DNA of 7,041 nt from Fimbriimonadaceae bacterium. Lineage in GTDB: Bacteria; Armatimonadota; Fimbriimonadia; Fimbriimonadales; Fimbriimonadaceae. The stretch is taken from assembly GCA_025451715.1 (NCBI GenBank), contig JANWJY010000057.1, positions 1-7,041 of the forward strand, given 5' to 3'. Positions 5,526-7,041 of this stretch are shown in pieces (position 1 is the first letter of the stretch; each line of letters begins with the position of its first letter). A model generated the notes under the pieces. It did no database searches. It was not told where the DNA came from and saw only the letters and a program-made list of their open reading frames with translations. A program made the translations under genes and the position numbers.

Positions 5526-7041
5526 GACTGTGCCGCCCAAAGTCTCTCGAACTCCGCGACCATGGATTCGATCGCGGCGAAGCCACCCTTCCAGAACTCC
5601 TCGCTCCTCAGGTCGACGCCCAGGAGCGACATCAGCTCGTAAGGGTCCTTCGATCCGCCGAGCTTGAGCACGTCGACGTACTTCTGCGCGAACTCCGGCC
5701 CGGTCTGTTTGGCCATTTGGTACAGCGAGAGTGTGAGCAGCTCGCCGAACGAGTACGCGTACACGTAGAACGGCGCGAAGAAGAAGTGGCCGACGTAGAG
5801 CCACCAGCAGCGGTGCTGTTCGCCGAGCTTGACCGCGTTACCGAACATAGACTGCATCTCGTCCTGCCAGATCTCGCGGAAGCGCTCCTTGGGCAGTTCG
5901 CCCTTTTCACGGCGCTCGGTGTGGCAGCGCTGCTCGAAACGGAACATCGCGGCCTGGCGGTGCACGCTCGCGAATATGCCCTCGATCTTCTCGGCGTAGA
6001 GCGCGAGCTTGTCCTTGTCGGTCGCGTCCTTGACGATGTCCTCGAACACGAGCATCTCGCCAAAGATGGAGGCGAGCTCCGCGAGCGGGAGCGTGCCGTG
6101 GAAGTTGAACTCGCTTTGTTCGCGTGAAAACGAGGCGTGCACCCCGTGGCCGAGCTCGTGCGCGAGAGTCATGACGTCGCCAAGCTTGCCAAGGTAAGTC
6201 ATCAGTACAACGGGGTGCGTGTCGGGCGTGTTGTAGCTGCAGAACGCGCCGCCGGACTTTCCGTCGCGCGGCTCGGCGTCGATCCAGCTCTTGTCGAAGA
6301 ACTCCTCGGCGCGCTGCGCAACCGGCTTCGAGAACGCGTCGAAGGCTGTGAGGACTGTCTTCTTTGCGTCCAGCCACCCGACCTGCTTTTCCGCCTCGAA
6401 GAGCGGCGCGTAGCGGTCAATGTGCGTGAGCTCGTTCAGGCCGAGTATCTGCGCCTTGACCTTGTAGTACCGCGAGACGAGGTCGCCGCGCTCGCGACAG
6501 AGGCCGGTGACGGTGTCGACGGTCTCCTTGTCGAGCTCGTTGGCGAGGTGCCGCGACCTCTCTGGATACTCGTACTTTCGCAGCTTGTCGCCGGTCTTCT
6601 TGTCGGCGAGGAGCGTGTTGTACGTGAACACGACGACCCTTTCGAGGCTCTCAAGCCCTGCAGTCATCGCATCGGCGGCCGATTGGCGCACAGCGCGGTC
6701 GTCCTCGCGCAGTTTTGTGATCGTCTCTTCGAGGCTCAGTTCCTCGGTCACTTTCGTGTGAGGATTCGTGTACGCGCACTTCAGAGCCGCGGTGAGCTCG
6801 TCGTGCAGGCGCACCCACGCGCGCCCGCCGGTGTTGGCGGTCTCCTCGAGGATCACCTCTTCTGGTTCGGAGAGGATGTACGGCGAGTACGCGCGCGAGA
6901 CCTGGATGAAGTGGACGTAGTTCGCGAGCGCGGGGTCCTTGAGGCACTTGTCGATGTACGGCTGTGGCACTTTGACGAGCTCGAGCTCGAAGAACATGAG
7001 CTTGACGCGCAGCTCGGAGGACTTCTCCATCTGTGCCTGCA
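5522..7041 (-). CDS. pepF: M3-family oligoendopeptidase (PepF type), C-terminal part (start outside window)
   Basis: A cytosolic zinc metallopeptidase that cleaves short peptides. The frame is open to the window edge (506 complete codons), so the N-terminus is missing; full-length relatives have about 560-610 residues, which would mean roughly 60-100 are lost. Counting from the methionine at 7030, the active site is HELGHGVH with zinc ligands H291 and H295 and catalytic E292, and the third ligand is E318 in LAELASIFGE, 27 residues after the first histidine, as in PepF. The C-terminal block GHFFFAPFYVYAYSFGE (414-430) matches the aromatic substrate-binding segment HFxxxPFYVYxY of the family. 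All catalytic residues are present. The methionine at 7030 is not taken as the start because the reading frame continues upstream and a family member would need more N-terminal sequence. The stop TGA overlaps the pyruvate kinase GTG, so the two are probably translationally coupled. Confidence 0.95.
   Translation of the reverse strand, partial: QAQMEKSSELRVKLMFFELELVKVPQPYIDKCLKDPALANYVHFIQVSRAYSPYILSEPEEVILEETANTGGRAWVRLHDELTAALKCAYTNPHTKVTEELSLEETITKLREDDRAVRQSAADAMTAGLESLERVVVFTYNTLLADKKTGDKLRKYEYPERSRHLANELDKETVDTVTGLCRERGDLVSRYYKVKAQILGLNELTHIDRYAPLFEAEKQVGWLDAKKTVLTAFDAFSKPVAQRAEEFFDKSWIDAEPRDGKSGGAFCSYNTPDTHPVVLMTYLGKLGDVMTLAHELGHGVHASFSREQSEFNFHGTLPLAELASIFGEMLVFEDIVKDATDKDKLALYAEKIEGIFASVHRQAAMFRFEQRCHTERREKGELPKERFREIWQDEMQSMFGNAVKLGEQHRCWWLYVGHFFFAPFYVYAYSFGELLTLSLYQMAKQTGPEFAQKYVDVLKLGGSKDPYELMSLLGVDLRSEEFWKGGFAAIESMVAEFERLWAAQS

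Noticed and set aside
4458..5642. Long plus-strand open frame (394 codons) opposite pyruvate kinase
   Set aside because: Antisense shadow of a strongly conserved enzyme; composition is R, D, V, L rich with no motif and no ribosome binding site considered convincing.
5526..5804. N-terminal extension of pyruvate kinase by 93 residues
   Set aside because: The stretch is arginine-rich, lies wholly inside the pepF coding region and has no pyruvate kinase similarity; the GTG at 5525 places the start at the normal family position.
1..7041. Mobile element, CRISPR array, phage, toxin-antitoxin or defence genes
   Set aside because: No transposase or integrase motifs, spaced direct repeats, tRNA-like sequence or defence domains were seen; every stretch longer than 100 bases is covered by a gene.

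Overview
The window looks like a piece of ordinary bacterial chromosome, with a GC content of about 60% by eye. Six genes all lie on the minus strand and are packed nearly end to end, so transcription runs from position 7041 toward position 1. In that order they are: the 3' part of an M3-family oligoendopeptidase (pepF-like), a complete pyruvate kinase (pyk), an 86-residue membrane protein resembling the FtsB/DivIC septum formation initiators, a 221-residue secreted protein of unknown function, an 830-residue secreted M14 zinc carboxypeptidase, and the 5' part of a YifB/ComM-type magnesium-chelatase-like ATPase. Both end genes are cut by the window edges.

The first four genes form a tight unit. 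pepF and pyk overlap by four bases (GTGA, stop and GTG start shared). The pyk stop and the FtsB/DivIC-like start are 34 bases apart, and that start has a clear ribosome binding site. The FtsB/DivIC-like gene and the secreted-protein gene again share a GTGA overlap. A 93-base gap follows, holding two similar short hairpins 24 bases apart. Then come the M14 peptidase and, 11 bases after its stop, the YifB/ComM gene. No promoter or intrinsic terminator can be assigned with confidence, so the whole set may be one transcript.

The functions are mostly housekeeping: cytosolic peptide breakdown, the last step of glycolysis, probable cell division, secreted peptide or protein degradation, and a ChlI/AAA ATPase linked in some bacteria to natural transformation. 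No mobile element, CRISPR array, tRNA, rRNA, phage gene or defence system was seen. The taxon cannot be fixed from this alone. The style of the M14 protein, the potassium-independent type of pyruvate kinase and the hairpin repeats would fit phyla such as Armatimonadota, Acidobacteriota or Gemmatimonadota, but this is a low-confidence guess.

I did not find a previously undescribed system here. The points most worth a second look are the paired intergenic hairpins, the pyruvate kinase signature for potassium independence, the glycolysis and division gene pairing, and a lower-GC stretch inside the M14 gene.
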